This document shows positions 16,393 to 26,400 of a stretch of 64,000 bases of DNA, piece by piece. Made by a program: the position numbers and the translations under genes. The stretch's first letter is position 1. Each line of letters opens with the position of its first letter. The notes beneath the pieces were generated by a model, which did no database searches, had not been told where the DNA came from, and saw only the letters and a program-made list of their open reading frames with translations. The stretch covers positions 65,167 through 129,166 of the forward strand of contig JARKUF010000009.1 in assembly GCA_029974015.1 (NCBI GenBank), given 5' to 3'. The DNA is from Spirochaetota bacterium (GTDB lineage: Bacteria; Spirochaetota; UBA4802; JAGODF01).

Positions 16393-17400
16393 ATGGAACA
16401 CATTCGCATCATGACCTTAAACGCATGGTCGGGCCTAACCTACGAGGGTATTTTGCGCATGGTTTCTTTTGAAACCACGGAAGCGCGGCGGACGCGCTTT
16501 CTCTCCCTCGTCTCCGCCATTAACGAAGCTAGTCCCCACGTCCTTGGGATAAGCGAGGCGAACCCGCTTCCCGGATACGCCCGGGAGCTCGCGCGCCTAA
16601 CGAGTATGGACCAGGTCCACCACATGGGCGTCTCGGGTGTCCGGCTTGGACGCGTTGGAATCCCCTGGAACCTCCTTGAGGGCGACATGCTGCTGGCCCG
16701 GAAAGACCTTCGACTTCACCTCCTGGGAAGGGCGTGGCTTGGCGGGTCAGGGTGGGTCCGTAATGCCTGGTCACTTCATACTGGCGACGTCACCCAGGCG
16801 ATACTGGGTTCCATAACAGCCGGGGCCGGGAAACTCTGCATTGCCCAGGTACACCTGCGTCACGCTCCTCCCCTTGCAGACGAAACCCTTGCCTTGCTCG
16901 ATTCCCTTGCCGTGGAGTTCGGGTATTCCCTCCGCGAATACCGCCGGGCCGTTGCTTCCTTACGAAAGGACGCTCAACGGAAGGACGATGAGGTAATTCG
17001 CCTGCGGGACTTCCTGGCCGGGACCGTGCCGGAGGGCGTACCCCATCTTGTAATGGGCGATTTCAACGCAGAACCATCCTGGCCCTGCATGGCCCCTCTT
17101 ATGGATAAGGGATATCGCCTCATCTCTCCCATGGACGGCACACCGACCTGGGACGGCGATACCAACCCGATCATCATGAAATATTATTTTCCACTCGCTT
17201 CGGCACGGAAGGGAAGCCTTTACCAACACTTACTTTCCGTTTTCGACATAAAAAAGAGGGTGATAGATTTCATCCTTGCGCCGCCCTCCGTCTCCCCGGA
17301 CATGGTTGCATCATCGGGGCTGTGTCTTATTTCCAAAAAAGGCGCGCCCCTCTCGGACCATTACGGAGTGATGGCAGTTCTAAAAAGTATAACCCATTGA
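16393..17400 (+). CDS. Endonuclease/exonuclease/phosphatase (EEP) family protein
   Basis: A 335-residue protein with the EEP fold markers in order: IRIMTLNAWSG (metal-site Asn), LGISEANPLPG (metal-site Glu), VPHLVMGDFNAEPSW (catalytic Asp/Asn), and the C-terminal PLSDHYGVMAVL (Asp-His pair). The family includes nucleases, inositol phosphatases and sphingomyelinases; the substrate cannot be read from the sequence. There is no signal peptide, so it is probably cytoplasmic. It is divergent from marR and followed after 67 bp by the DUF475 gene on the same strand. Confidence 0.85.
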   Translation: MEHIRIMTLNAWSGLTYEGILRMVSFETTEARRTRFLSLVSAINEASPHVLGISEANPLPGYARELARLTSMDQVHHMGVSGVRLGRVGIPWNLLEGDMLLARKDLRLHLLGRAWLGGSGWVRNAWSLHTGDVTQAILGSITAGAGKLCIAQVHLRHAPPLADETLALLDSLAVEFGYSLREYRRAVASLRKDAQRKDDEVIRLRDFLAGTVPEGVPHLVMGDFNAEPSWPCMAPLMDKGYRLISPMDGTPTWDGDTNPIIMKYYFPLASARKGSLYQHLLSVFDIKKRVIDFILAPPSVSPDMVASSGLCLISKKGAPLSDHYGVMAVLKSITH

Positions 17401-17467
17401 TTTTTCGCTTGCTTTTTACACCATCCCCATTGTTATCTTTCGGCACATCTCGCCAGGGAGCATTCAT

Positions 17468-18394
17468 ATGTCCATAGCCGCCATGGTCCTCACAGTGCTG
17501 GGCCTTTGCCTCTTCGAAACGGTAAGCAGCATCGATAACGCCATCATCAACGCGGAGGTGCTCTCCACCATGCAGGCGAAGGCAAGGAGATGGTTCCTCA
17601 TTTGGGGCATCATCATTGCGGTCTTCCTGGTGCGCGGTCTCCTGCCATGGTTTATCGTCTGGGCCGCGACTCCCGGGCTGGGCCCCGTTGAAGCTCTCAC
17701 GGCGACTTTCTCGAGCGACCCTCGTGTCACCGACGCCATCCGCCAGTCCTCACCTATGCTGCTTGTGGCCGGCGGCGTGTTCCTTTTGTTTCTCTTCCTG
17801 CACTGGCTTTTCATCGAGCATAAAAACTTCGGCCTTTTCATCGAGCCTTTTTTCGTAAAGCGGGGAGTCTGGTTCTTCGCCCTGGTCTCCATCATACTCA
17901 CCGCCATCGTCTGGCACTCGTTAAAAATCGAGAAGATGATGGCCTTTGCCGCGGTGCTGGGTTCCACGGCTTTCTTTATCACCCACGGTTTCAAGCAGAA
18001 CGCCGAGGAGAGCGAGAGAGGCCTTTTAAACAGGAATATGACCGATATCAGCAAGATCCTCTACCTCGAAGTAATAGACATGACCTTTTCCATCGACGGC
18101 GTACTTGGGGCGTTCGCCTTCACTCTCTCAGTACCGCTCATACTCGTGGGAAACGGCCTGGGAGCGTTCGTGGTGAGAGAGCTCACCATCGGCAACATAG
18201 AGCGCGTGAAGCGGTATCGTTACCTGAAAAACGGGGCGATGTACTCCATCCTGGTGCTGGGCTGCGTGATGCTTGCCGACGCATTTGGGGCACACATTCC
18301 TACCTGGATGTCGCCGGCCTGCACCTTCGCGGTGATCGGGTTCTTTTTCTGGAAGTCGGTGCGGCACAACAGGGAGGAAGCTGCGAAGGCATAG
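17468..18394 (+). CDS. DUF475 integral membrane protein (TerC-like)
   Basis: A 308-residue polytopic membrane protein with about seven or eight hydrophobic helices. Two related acidic motifs are visible: LFETVSSIDNAIINAEVL near the N-terminus and LEVIDMTFSIDGVLGAFAF near residue 200. This is the duplicated E-x2-(S/D)-x-D pattern of DUF475 and TerC proteins, which probably bind or export metal cations. A Lys/Arg-rich loop follows (NIERVKRYRYLKNGAMY). It is convergent with the chemotaxis receptor gene. Confidence 0.85.
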   Translation: MSIAAMVLTVLGLCLFETVSSIDNAIINAEVLSTMQAKARRWFLIWGIIIAVFLVRGLLPWFIVWAATPGLGPVEALTATFSSDPRVTDAIRQSSPMLLVAGGVFLLFLFLHWLFIEHKNFGLFIEPFFVKRGVWFFALVSIILTAIVWHSLKIEKMMAFAAVLGSTAFFITHGFKQNAEESERGLLNRNMTDISKILYLEVIDMTFSIDGVLGAFAFTLSVPLILVGNGLGAFVVRELTIGNIERVKRYRYLKNGAMYSILVLGCVMLADAFGAHIPTWMSPACTFAVIGFFFWKSVRHNREEAAKA

Positions 18395-18460
18395 CGAGCG
18401 GCGACCGATAAAATCAGCTTGCATGGTACGGCTGCGGGTACGCCTGCCAACTTTACCTGC

Positions 18461-21142
18461 TCAGGCGCCCGTCCCCGAATCTCCTGAGGAGTTCCCATCA
18501 CCCTTCAGCTTGAAGGATTCCAGACTTCCCGAGAGGCTCTGTGAGCTGAGGTCGATAATCCTGGAATAACTCCGCACCATCTCGGCGCTCTCCAGGGTCT
18601 TCTGCGAAATTTCGGTGATCGTATTAATGGTCCGGGTGAGCTCTTCCACGGTGGTTTTCTGTTCCACGGAGAAGGAGTAAACGGTTGAGGCGATTCCGCT
18701 CAGCCGGTCAATCTTCGACTTTATGTCGCTGTTCATAGAACCGAGTTCGTCCGTAAAATCCAGTGTGCCCGTAAGTACGCCGCTTGTCTCGTTTATTTTC
18801 TCCTGCACTTCGCTGAATATCCCCGCGGTGTCGCTTATGAAGCTTAGTTCCGTGGTGATTCGGCTTGTGTGCTCGGTTATGGTGGCCCGTATCCCTTTCA
18901 CCAGTTCGGCGGTCTGGTCGGCCAGCTTGTTCACCTCATCGGCCACCACCGAGAACCCCTTGCCGGCCTCGCCGGCGCGCGATGCCTCGATGGCGGCGTT
19001 CAGCGCCAGCAGGTTGATCTTGTCGGCCACCTCGTCAATCTGGTTGATGGTCCCCTCGAGCTGGCGCAGATAATCGGCCATCTCACCGATCGCCTTCACC
19101 GACTTGTTCATCGTCTTCTCTCCCATAACGACTAGCCCCACGGCGCCCTGAATGCTTTCAGTGAGCTTCCCGATCCTCTGAGAGAGCTGTCCGCTGCTGG
19201 CGTTTATTTTTCCTATATCGTCCTTGATCATGTCCGACCCGTCCATCTGGGCCTTAATATCGGGCAGGCTCGATTCAAAGGACGCGGACATTTCCTCGTA
19301 GGCGCTTGCGGCCTCCTCAACGATGGATGCGAGCTCTTGTGCAATCTCGGTAAGGCCCGACGATGAGTTGTTCAGGTCGGCGCTGATGGTCTTCACCTCA
19401 ATGGAGTTTGACGTTATGTTCTCCACCATTCCCCGAAGCGACGCGACCATGTTGTTGAAAGTGTGGGTGATATAGCCGATCTCGTCCTCAATCTTGACCG
19501 GAACCTCGATATTCAGGTTGCCTTTGTTCACCTCGCGTACGCCGTGCGAGAGCGCCCTAAGCGGGTTGATGAGAACACCGGAAAAGAACAGAAGAAACCC
19601 GAAACGCACAACAAGTACAATGATGGCAAGCATGATCACTATACGCAATACCGACGGGTGCATATAGGCCCGGTATGCCCGATAGGGAAAACCTACCTCG
19701 TACATCTCGCCCCTTTCCGCATCAAACTGCATGTAAGCAACGATGTGTCCACTTCCGTCGGCAAGGTTCCGGTAAAGCCTGGTCCCCGGTTTCTCAAGCA
19801 TGGCGAGGTATTGCAACAGTTCCGCCTTGAGCTCCTCATTCTCGGCATTGCTCTCTTTCAAGCGCGCGATCATCGCCTCGCGGAACGGGTCGAACCGCGG
19901 ATCCGGCTTCAACAGAAACTTTAACGCTGCGGCCCGAAAATTGTCGGTCCGAATCTGCCGCATTTTGTTGGACTTATAGTAGATCATGTCGCGCAGGGAG
20001 TCCAGATGCGCAACCAGCTTCCCTGACGGGTCCGGTTCGTCCGGCGGGAACTTTTCCGCAAAGCTTTTCGCCGCATTCGCGTACCCCGCAAAGGCCGCGG
20101 GCGCCCCGGCGAGGACCCGAGAGAGTTCTTCCTGGAAATTTTCCTCTTTCAGGCGTTTTATGCGCTCGCGCATTACGGCGTTGTCGAACTCAGCCTTGTA
20201 TATTTTAAAATCGACGGCCCCCACACCCTTCCTCTCCGTAAAGGTCCCGGTGTGAGGATTGTACACGTCAAGATAGACCGCTTTGTCCTGGAGTGCCCCG
20301 CTTATGATCGTCATCGCGGCGGTCTTTCTACATATATCGTCATAAGATTCTTCGCGTTCCCTGAGAATGAAAAAACTCTCGAATTGGAGGAGCACCAGGA
20401 TAGTCACAAGGCTTATGCCGATAAGCTTCCCCATGAAGGAGATCCGTTCCCGGGTGTTGTTCAGAAACACCACCGCAAAGAGGAAAAAACCGAACACGTT
20501 GAAAATCACCCAGGTGTTGTGAAATGTCTCTCGGCTTATCATGCCATCGCGGCTAAGCGTGTTGGTGATCGAAGGCACCAGGGCTGCTAGAAGGTAGGTT
20601 ATCATCAAAAGGAGTAGCATCAACCTGTCCTTCTTCTCCCCGGTGAAGATGCGCCAGGAGCTCAAGACGATGTTAACCAGGATGAAGGAGACGATCACCA
20701 GGGCCACCCGCGTGCTCGCGATGTCGGCGTCGAAGTCCCAGTAATGCCCCCTGAAAAGATAGACCTTGTCGGAGGGCAGAGAAACCGCGACAAACCCGAG
20801 GGTCACCAGGATAGTGATAGTGTAAAACACCCTGAAAAATATCTTTGCTGCGCGTGGATTTCTCTCCGTGGGAAAATAGTAGTAGAAAACGTTGCTATGC
20901 GTAATCCCCAGGAGTATGGTGAGCACGGTAAGCCACCGGTGGTACGCCGCCAGGGGATGGTAGACGCTTGCGGAAATAAAGTACCCCATGTTGAAAATAC
21001 ACAGGAGCAAATACGCCACACCGAGGTGGAGCGCGGCCTTCGATTTCCCCTTTACGGAAAGGATAAATATCGCGATCACTCCGAAAAATACAGACGCGAT
21101 GAGCGCTCCTATACTGAACGCGTTAAGATAGAGCATATCCAT
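18461..21142 (-). CDS. Methyl-accepting chemotaxis protein with polytopic membrane sensor
   Basis: An 893-residue protein. Residues 1-~260 contain seven or eight hydrophobic helices, resembling the 7TM sensor region of some histidine kinases and cyclases, not the usual two-helix MCP layout. A ~250-residue soluble, presumably periplasmic segment follows, then a helix at ~515-535, HAMP (~540-595) and the MCP signalling coiled coil with its tip [28 protein letters not shown] near residue 700. It should signal through CheW/CheA to the flagellar motor. The C-terminus is Ser/Gly-rich without a CheR pentapeptide. GGTGG precedes the ATG. Confidence 0.9.
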   Translation of the reverse strand: MDMLYLNAFSIGALIASVFFGVIAIFILSVKGKSKAALHLGVAYLLLCIFNMGYFISASVYHPLAAYHRWLTVLTILLGITHSNVFYYYFPTERNPRAAKIFFRVFYTITILVTLGFVAVSLPSDKVYLFRGHYWDFDADIASTRVALVIVSFILVNIVLSSWRIFTGEKKDRLMLLLLMITYLLAALVPSITNTLSRDGMISRETFHNTWVIFNVFGFFLFAVVFLNNTRERISFMGKLIGISLVTILVLLQFESFFILREREESYDDICRKTAAMTIISGALQDKAVYLDVYNPHTGTFTERKGVGAVDFKIYKAEFDNAVMRERIKRLKEENFQEELSRVLAGAPAAFAGYANAAKSFAEKFPPDEPDPSGKLVAHLDSLRDMIYYKSNKMRQIRTDNFRAAALKFLLKPDPRFDPFREAMIARLKESNAENEELKAELLQYLAMLEKPGTRLYRNLADGSGHIVAYMQFDAERGEMYEVGFPYRAYRAYMHPSVLRIVIMLAIIVLVVRFGFLLFFSGVLINPLRALSHGVREVNKGNLNIEVPVKIEDEIGYITHTFNNMVASLRGMVENITSNSIEVKTISADLNNSSSGLTEIAQELASIVEEAASAYEEMSASFESSLPDIKAQMDGSDMIKDDIGKINASSGQLSQRIGKLTESIQGAVGLVVMGEKTMNKSVKAIGEMADYLRQLEGTINQIDEVADKINLLALNAAIEASRAGEAGKGFSVVADEVNKLADQTAELVKGIRATITEHTSRITTELSFISDTAGIFSEVQEKINETSGVLTGTLDFTDELGSMNSDIKSKIDRLSGIASTVYSFSVEQKTTVEELTRTINTITEISQKTLESAEMVRSYSRIIDLSSQSLSGSLESFKLKGDGNSSGDSGTGA

Positions 21143-21194
21143 CTTTTTCCACCCTTATTAGCCCATGCTTTAGGTCAGTCTCAAAAACTCATGT

Positions 21195-21316
21195 GAGACC
21201 TCAAAAAAAAATTTTAGAGGCCCCATAAATTGTAACTGCCGACATGCTCCGGACTTCGTTTTCCCGCCCGCCTTCGGCGGGCGGGAAAACGAAGTTTTTG
21301 TGGCTGCCCTTTAATA
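21195..21316 (+). repeat. Dispersed hairpin repeat, full copy
   Basis: The left part has the AT-rich imperfect palindrome GAGACCTC...TAGAGGCCCC and the centre has AACTGCCGACATGCTC. The right part has a perfect 20-bp stem (21253-21272 with 21276-21295) around a TTC loop, arms ending CCCGCCCGCC/GGCGGGCGGG, then TTTTTG and GGCTGCCCTTTA. It sits between the minus-strand receptor gene and the phosphatase gene. Confidence 0.85.
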
Positions 21317-21354
21317 ATATACGGCTTTTCAGACCGTCCGACCAAAAAAATTCC

Positions 21355-21476
21355 GGGAACATCTAAAATTAAATATTTAAATCCCCATAAACTGGAACTG
21401 CTGACATTCTCAACACTTGTTTTTTTCCGCCCGCCGAATGCGGGATGAAAAATATAATTTTCAGTGGTTGCCTTCT
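21355..21476 (+). repeat. Dispersed hairpin repeat, diverged second copy
   Basis: It lies only 38 bp after the previous copy and in the same orientation. It keeps GGGAACATCTAAAATT, AACTGCTGACATTCTC, the CCGCCCGCCGAATGCGGG core and the terminal GGTTGCCTT, but the GC-rich stem has lost much of its right arm. Together with the preceding copy it fills most of the 21143-21576 gap. Confidence 0.75.
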
Positions 21477-21576
21477 ATTGATTACTACCACACACAGCCT
21501 TTACTATCGGCATTATTGGAAGAAATGTGTACAGAACGAATGGTGTGAATAATGGCCGCCTGCTTCCAGGGCCAAT

Positions 21577-23310
21577 TTATTGTGTAAACTTCACAAGCAC
21601 CAGGGTGGAATCGTCCATGACGCGATTCAAGGAAAGGGCGCGCCTCACAATGCCCTCCAGATGGGCGGTTATCTCCCGGGCGCTTCGGTCTCTGTTGAGA
21701 CGGATAAAATTCATAAGCTCGACCAGGCCCATCTGCCCTTCTGCTCCCTGCTCCACGAGGCCGTCGGTGTAAAGGACCAGGAAGTCTCCCGGGGCGTATG
21801 TCTCCAACCCCTGCCCATAGTGCGCATTTTCCAGGATCCCCAGGGGTTTCCCGCTCCTCTTGAGGGCGATGAAGTCATCGCTCTTGCGACGATAAAGAAG
21901 CTGTTCGTTATGCCCCCCGGAGGCAAACGACACGGAACGGGTCTTCGCGTCCACGAAGGCGTAAAAGAAAGTACAGAACATGCCGCTGTGGGAATCAAGG
22001 TATACCCAGTTGTTGAGCCTCGCCATGAGGTCCGAGGGCCCGCGATGCCGCAAAAGCTCGAATCGGAGAGCGTAGCGCACGCTGTTCATGAAGATGGCGG
22101 CGGGAATTCCCTTGCCGGACACGTCCCCCACTGCGATGCTGAAGGATTCATCGGGAAATGGGGTTATCTCAAAGAAATCGCCTCCCACATAGTTCGAAGG
22201 AATTGTAAAAGCACCAAGGGACACTCCCGGGACGGTGTCGGGAACCACGGAGAGAGTGCGGCGCTGGATTTCCGAGGCGATTTCCAGCTCCTTTTCAATG
22301 CGCTCCCGCTCGTAGCTCTTCTTCTGGAGCAAAACATTCTCGTAGGTCTCCGCCACCTGGTTCGCCACGGTTGAAAGCACCCTTAAGTCGAAGGAGTCGA
22401 AGATATTACCCTTGCGCTTGTCCGTCACGTTCAGGACGCCGATTATCTTCTCCCGAAGCTTCATTGGCACGCAGATGAACGACTTCGATCCGTAGTTGCG
22501 CGCCTTCACCCCGCCCGCCCCAAGGCCCGACTCCTCCTCGGCATTATAGACCAAAAGCGGGTCCCCCGTCCTGATCACGTGGTACATCAGGCTGTTTTCG
22601 AGGTCGATGGAGAAGCCGTTCCCCTTAGTGGAGACGAAGTACTCCACATTCTTCCCTGCTTCGTCGAGGACCACGAAGGAACAGCGCTCGGCGCTGATCA
22701 CCTTGTTGACGGCGCTGAGAATGCGTTCCAAAAATTCCCGGATGTCAAAGGTAAAGTAGATCGATTGCGATATCTCGTAGATGCAGGTGAGCTCGTCCAC
22801 CCGGTTTTTCAGGTTCGTCACCAGTTCCTTGTTGTTGATGGAGATCGCCGCAGCGTCGGCGATATAGTCGAGCATCACAAGGTCGTTCTCTCCAAACCCC
22901 CCGGGCCGCGTGGAGTTCACTGCTTCCAGGACCCCGATAAGTCTGTCCTTCACCATGACGGGGGCGGCAATGAGGCTCCTGGTGTTGAAGCCGCTGGCGG
23001 CGTCGATGTCGCCGCAGAACCTTTCGTCGCCGGAAACGTCGTTTACTATGGTCCGTTCTCCGGTCCTCGCAACATGGCCTGCGATACCCTGGCCGACCTT
23101 CAACCGCTTCCCCGTGATGATCTCCCCTTTTTCGCTGAGGACGATATCAAAGATAAGCTCGTCCGACTCACGGTCGAGGAGGAGCAGTGATGTCCCTTCG
23201 GCCTCCAACAAATCGTTGGCGGAATCGATAATCGTCGTGATCAGATGCTGAAAGCTGATCGACGAGTTGATTTTGTTCATTATGTCGATGAGTTTTTTGT
23301 ACTTGTGCAT
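21577..23310 (-). CDS. GAF-GAF-SpoIIE serine phosphatase
   Basis: A 577-residue cytoplasmic protein. There are two GAF sensor domains: ~15-160 (VGQGIAGHVARTGERTIVND, RSLIAAPVMVKDRLIGVLEA) and ~180-335 (KSFICVPMKLREKIIGVLNV). A helical linker (ELEIASEIQRRTL) leads into the PP2C/SpoIIE domain with VGGDFFEI, AVGDVSGKGIPAAIFM, SGGHNEQLLYRR, LVLYTDGLVEQ and MDDSTLVLVKF, which hold the metal-binding aspartates. Such proteins dephosphorylate anti-sigma-factor antagonists in partner-switching pathways. The activase gene lies 155 bp upstream on the same strand. Confidence 0.9.
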   Translation of the reverse strand: MHKYKKLIDIMNKINSSISFQHLITTIIDSANDLLEAEGTSLLLLDRESDELIFDIVLSEKGEIITGKRLKVGQGIAGHVARTGERTIVNDVSGDERFCGDIDAASGFNTRSLIAAPVMVKDRLIGVLEAVNSTRPGGFGENDLVMLDYIADAAAISINNKELVTNLKNRVDELTCIYEISQSIYFTFDIREFLERILSAVNKVISAERCSFVVLDEAGKNVEYFVSTKGNGFSIDLENSLMYHVIRTGDPLLVYNAEEESGLGAGGVKARNYGSKSFICVPMKLREKIIGVLNVTDKRKGNIFDSFDLRVLSTVANQVAETYENVLLQKKSYERERIEKELEIASEIQRRTLSVVPDTVPGVSLGAFTIPSNYVGGDFFEITPFPDESFSIAVGDVSGKGIPAAIFMNSVRYALRFELLRHRGPSDLMARLNNWVYLDSHSGMFCTFFYAFVDAKTRSVSFASGGHNEQLLYRRKSDDFIALKRSGKPLGILENAHYGQGLETYAPGDFLVLYTDGLVEQGAEGQMGLVELMNFIRLNRDRSAREITAHLEGIVRRALSLNRVMDDSTLVLVKFTQ

Positions 23311-23465
23311 GGCCTGTATATCGTACCCCCGTAGCGCCTGGTCGGCTATTCTTTAGTGAAGACGGAGGCACCGATAATATTTGCCCGGGCTTTGACAAGA
23401 TGGACGAATTGACATTTTCCGTTATTTCGCCGCCGAATGTCAAGCCCTTTGGAGTCCCGCATGCA

Positions 23466-26400
23466 TCACATCGCCTCGGTATCCGCCGCGGCTGGCCTTT
23501 TCCCGAGGTACTTCAGATAGGGAATGATGTCCCCGTTCCGAGCGCCGCCGGTGCCGTCGTATTCGAGAGTCACCACTGGAACACCGGTGACTCTCTCGAT
23601 CTCGGCGGCCATGGCCTCCGTCACAAGGGCGGGACAGCAGTACGATGGGTTGGTCTGGACGAAAAGGGCGATATCCGGATAAGTCCTGATCAGGGAGAAT
23701 ATCTTCAGCACATTGTCCATCGACTCTCCGGTATGCTCCGGCGACACCCGCATCCCGGCAAGGACCTTCTCGTAATCCCCCGGAACAACATGGGGCGGAT
23801 CAAGGGTCACCTCCCGGAAAATATCCAGAAATTTCTTCTCGAAAAGCGGCACTGTAAGCTGGAGGAGCTTCGCCGCGGCGGCGCCGCCATAGAGTCCTTC
23901 TCGGACCCACTTTTTTATATAGGGATCGGCGATTATCTTCATGTAATCGCTGTACGGCGTGGTGACCACTTCGGCCCCAAGGGACTCAAGCGTCCTCGCC
24001 AGGTCCTGGTTCATCACGTCGTTGTCCCGGACGTAGAGGTCGCCAAAAATGGCCACCTTGGGGCGCGGCACCCTCCTGACGGGAACCGCTTTCAATATCT
24101 CCACGGCACGCCGCGCAGCCTCCTCCTTCGAAGAACCGTCGGCGAAGGCTTGTTCCAGGATTCCCAGGGCCCCTGCCGCGGCACGGTCGGCGCTTCCTTT
24201 CTCGACCTCATAGGGACGGATTTTGCAAAGAGCTTTCCGGAGAAGGCCGCCGAACATATAGGCAAAGTAGGAATCGACCGCCACAGAGAGAGGCATATCG
24301 AGGAAGGTGATCTCCCCCACATAGACTGCCGCCTCCCCGAGCCCCCGAAAGTCCAGGAGACGACTCACATAGTAGGGAAACATTCGGACGTTGCACGAAA
24401 TGCTGGAGTCGAAGAGCCACAGGGCCGTCTTAGAAGGTTGAAGCCCGTATTTTTCAATATAGTCAGCCGTGCCCTGTACTATCGCCGAAAGGGGAAGGCA
24501 CTGGCCGGTGTTGCATCGGAGGCCCCTCCTGATGGTGTCCTCCGTCTCCTCCAAAAGACGGGCGTCAAATCCTGCCCGGCGAAGGTTCGCCTCAAGAAGC
24601 TTCCCGGTAAAACCGTCCCAGTTCGGAAGAAGCAGGGCCCTTCCCGCAAGGTCCGCTCGTTTTTTCGTCACCCGGGGGTTTACTCCCGCGAAGGGCTTCG
24701 CAGAGGTTTCACATAACTCCCCGCCGACTTCACGGGACGACGCAAAATGATTTCTGAAGGCGCGGACCCCCGCTTCGATCCTGGTTTCATAGCCCACTGA
24801 TGAGTCATGTTCATCAAGCTGAAGGACCAGATAAGGTTTCCCCTGTGCGTCCATCATCTCCCTGAAATAATCGATGACATACGAGTCCGGAGTACATTTG
24901 AACGATGTCACCAGAACCGGGTAAAGCCCCGCGGTATCGGCCGCGACAAGGGCCCCTTTTAGGATTGCCGCTGCGTAGTTCCAGTGGAACGCCTCCAAGA
25001 GAGGGCGCAGCGCTCCAAGGCGCTCCCGGGGAACATCAACCATATCCTGGTACCAGGCCCGGACTCCCAGGCGAGCAAAAATATCCGGAATCGAGCCGTT
25101 CATGGAAGGCGACAACACCGCGTAAGGCCTTCCGAGGAACAGCACTTCGATATCGCCACATTCCGCCCTTCGGCGAAAAATCTCCTTGAGACGTTCTCTC
25201 TGTTCTTCAAAACGCCTGTAGGCCCTGTCACAGGCCTGGGACACCTGAAGAAAGCCTGCATTGACACCCCTGATTTTTTCCAGGGCCCGATACAGGGACA
25301 CTTTTTCATGAAAGCGCCCCCTCAGGCCCCTCACCACGGGCATTATGATCCTGGAACGGTCGTCCGGGTCCTCGGCGCATGACACCACGATGGGGGCGTA
25401 CTGGGTGTAATAACAGTAGTGGCGTCTAACTCCCTGATCGCCGGACTTCACCTCGAGATACACCGGGAGGAACACGTAATCGGCTTTTCCGAGAAGATGA
25501 TGAACGTGGCCATGGAGGGCCGCCATGGGCGCACAGAACTCCGCGCCTGCGCGCTCCTTCCCCGACGAGAGCGCTCCATGGTATCCCTCGCTGTCCACCG
25601 TCGTAATGCCGAGCTCGGCAAAGAACATCTTCCACAGTTCCAGTTCCTCCGCCAGATGGAGGGCCGCTGGAAGGCCTACGGTAACACCCGACGCAGCCCC
25701 CGAAGGCTTTTTCCACCGCAAAGCCTTCTTTCTCACTTTCAAAAGGTCGGGGACGGAGGTTTCATTTCGGACGAACTTCTTCGTGTCATAGTCCCTGCCG
25801 CAGAGAAATCCGAAGGCAACGGTTTCGCCCTCCACTTCCGCCACGGCAAGCTTACAGTGGTTGGCGCAGAAACCACAGGTTTCCGACTTCACAGGGATGG
25901 AGTTACGGTGAATAAAGAGCCCTCGAAAATCCGTTTTTTCACATCCTTCGTCGCAAAGCGTCAGGGCGGCGCCGTAGGCCCCGGTGATGTGGCAAAATTT
26001 CGAGACGAGGATATTTTTCCCAAGCTTCTGTTCAAAAGCGGCGACAAGGGCGCGGTTCTTCGCCGTGGCCCCCTGGAAGAAAATCTTATCACCCATGGGC
26101 GCCTTCCCCGCCACTTTGAGGAGATAGTTGTCCCGCACCGAATGGAGCACCGACGCGAGGACCTCCTCCACGGCATAATTCTCCCCGAGGTAGTAGTTCA
26201 AATCCCGTTCCATAAAAACCGTGCATCGATCGCTTGACAGGGGAGAGCGGGCCCCGGCGGCGCGGCGGGAATAATCATCGAGAGGGCAGTTGAGCTTTTT
26301 GGCCTGCTCTTCGATAAAGCTGCCGGTGCCCGCGGCGCAGACATTGTTCATAATAGAGAAGGTCACCCGCCCGTCGCGGAGCAAGGTGTATTTGGCGTCC

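Noticed and set aside
23400-24716. Open frame of about 440 codons opposite the 3' part of the activase gene
   Set aside because: Antisense to conserved coding sequence; the translation is rich in Arg/Gly/Pro and resembles no family.
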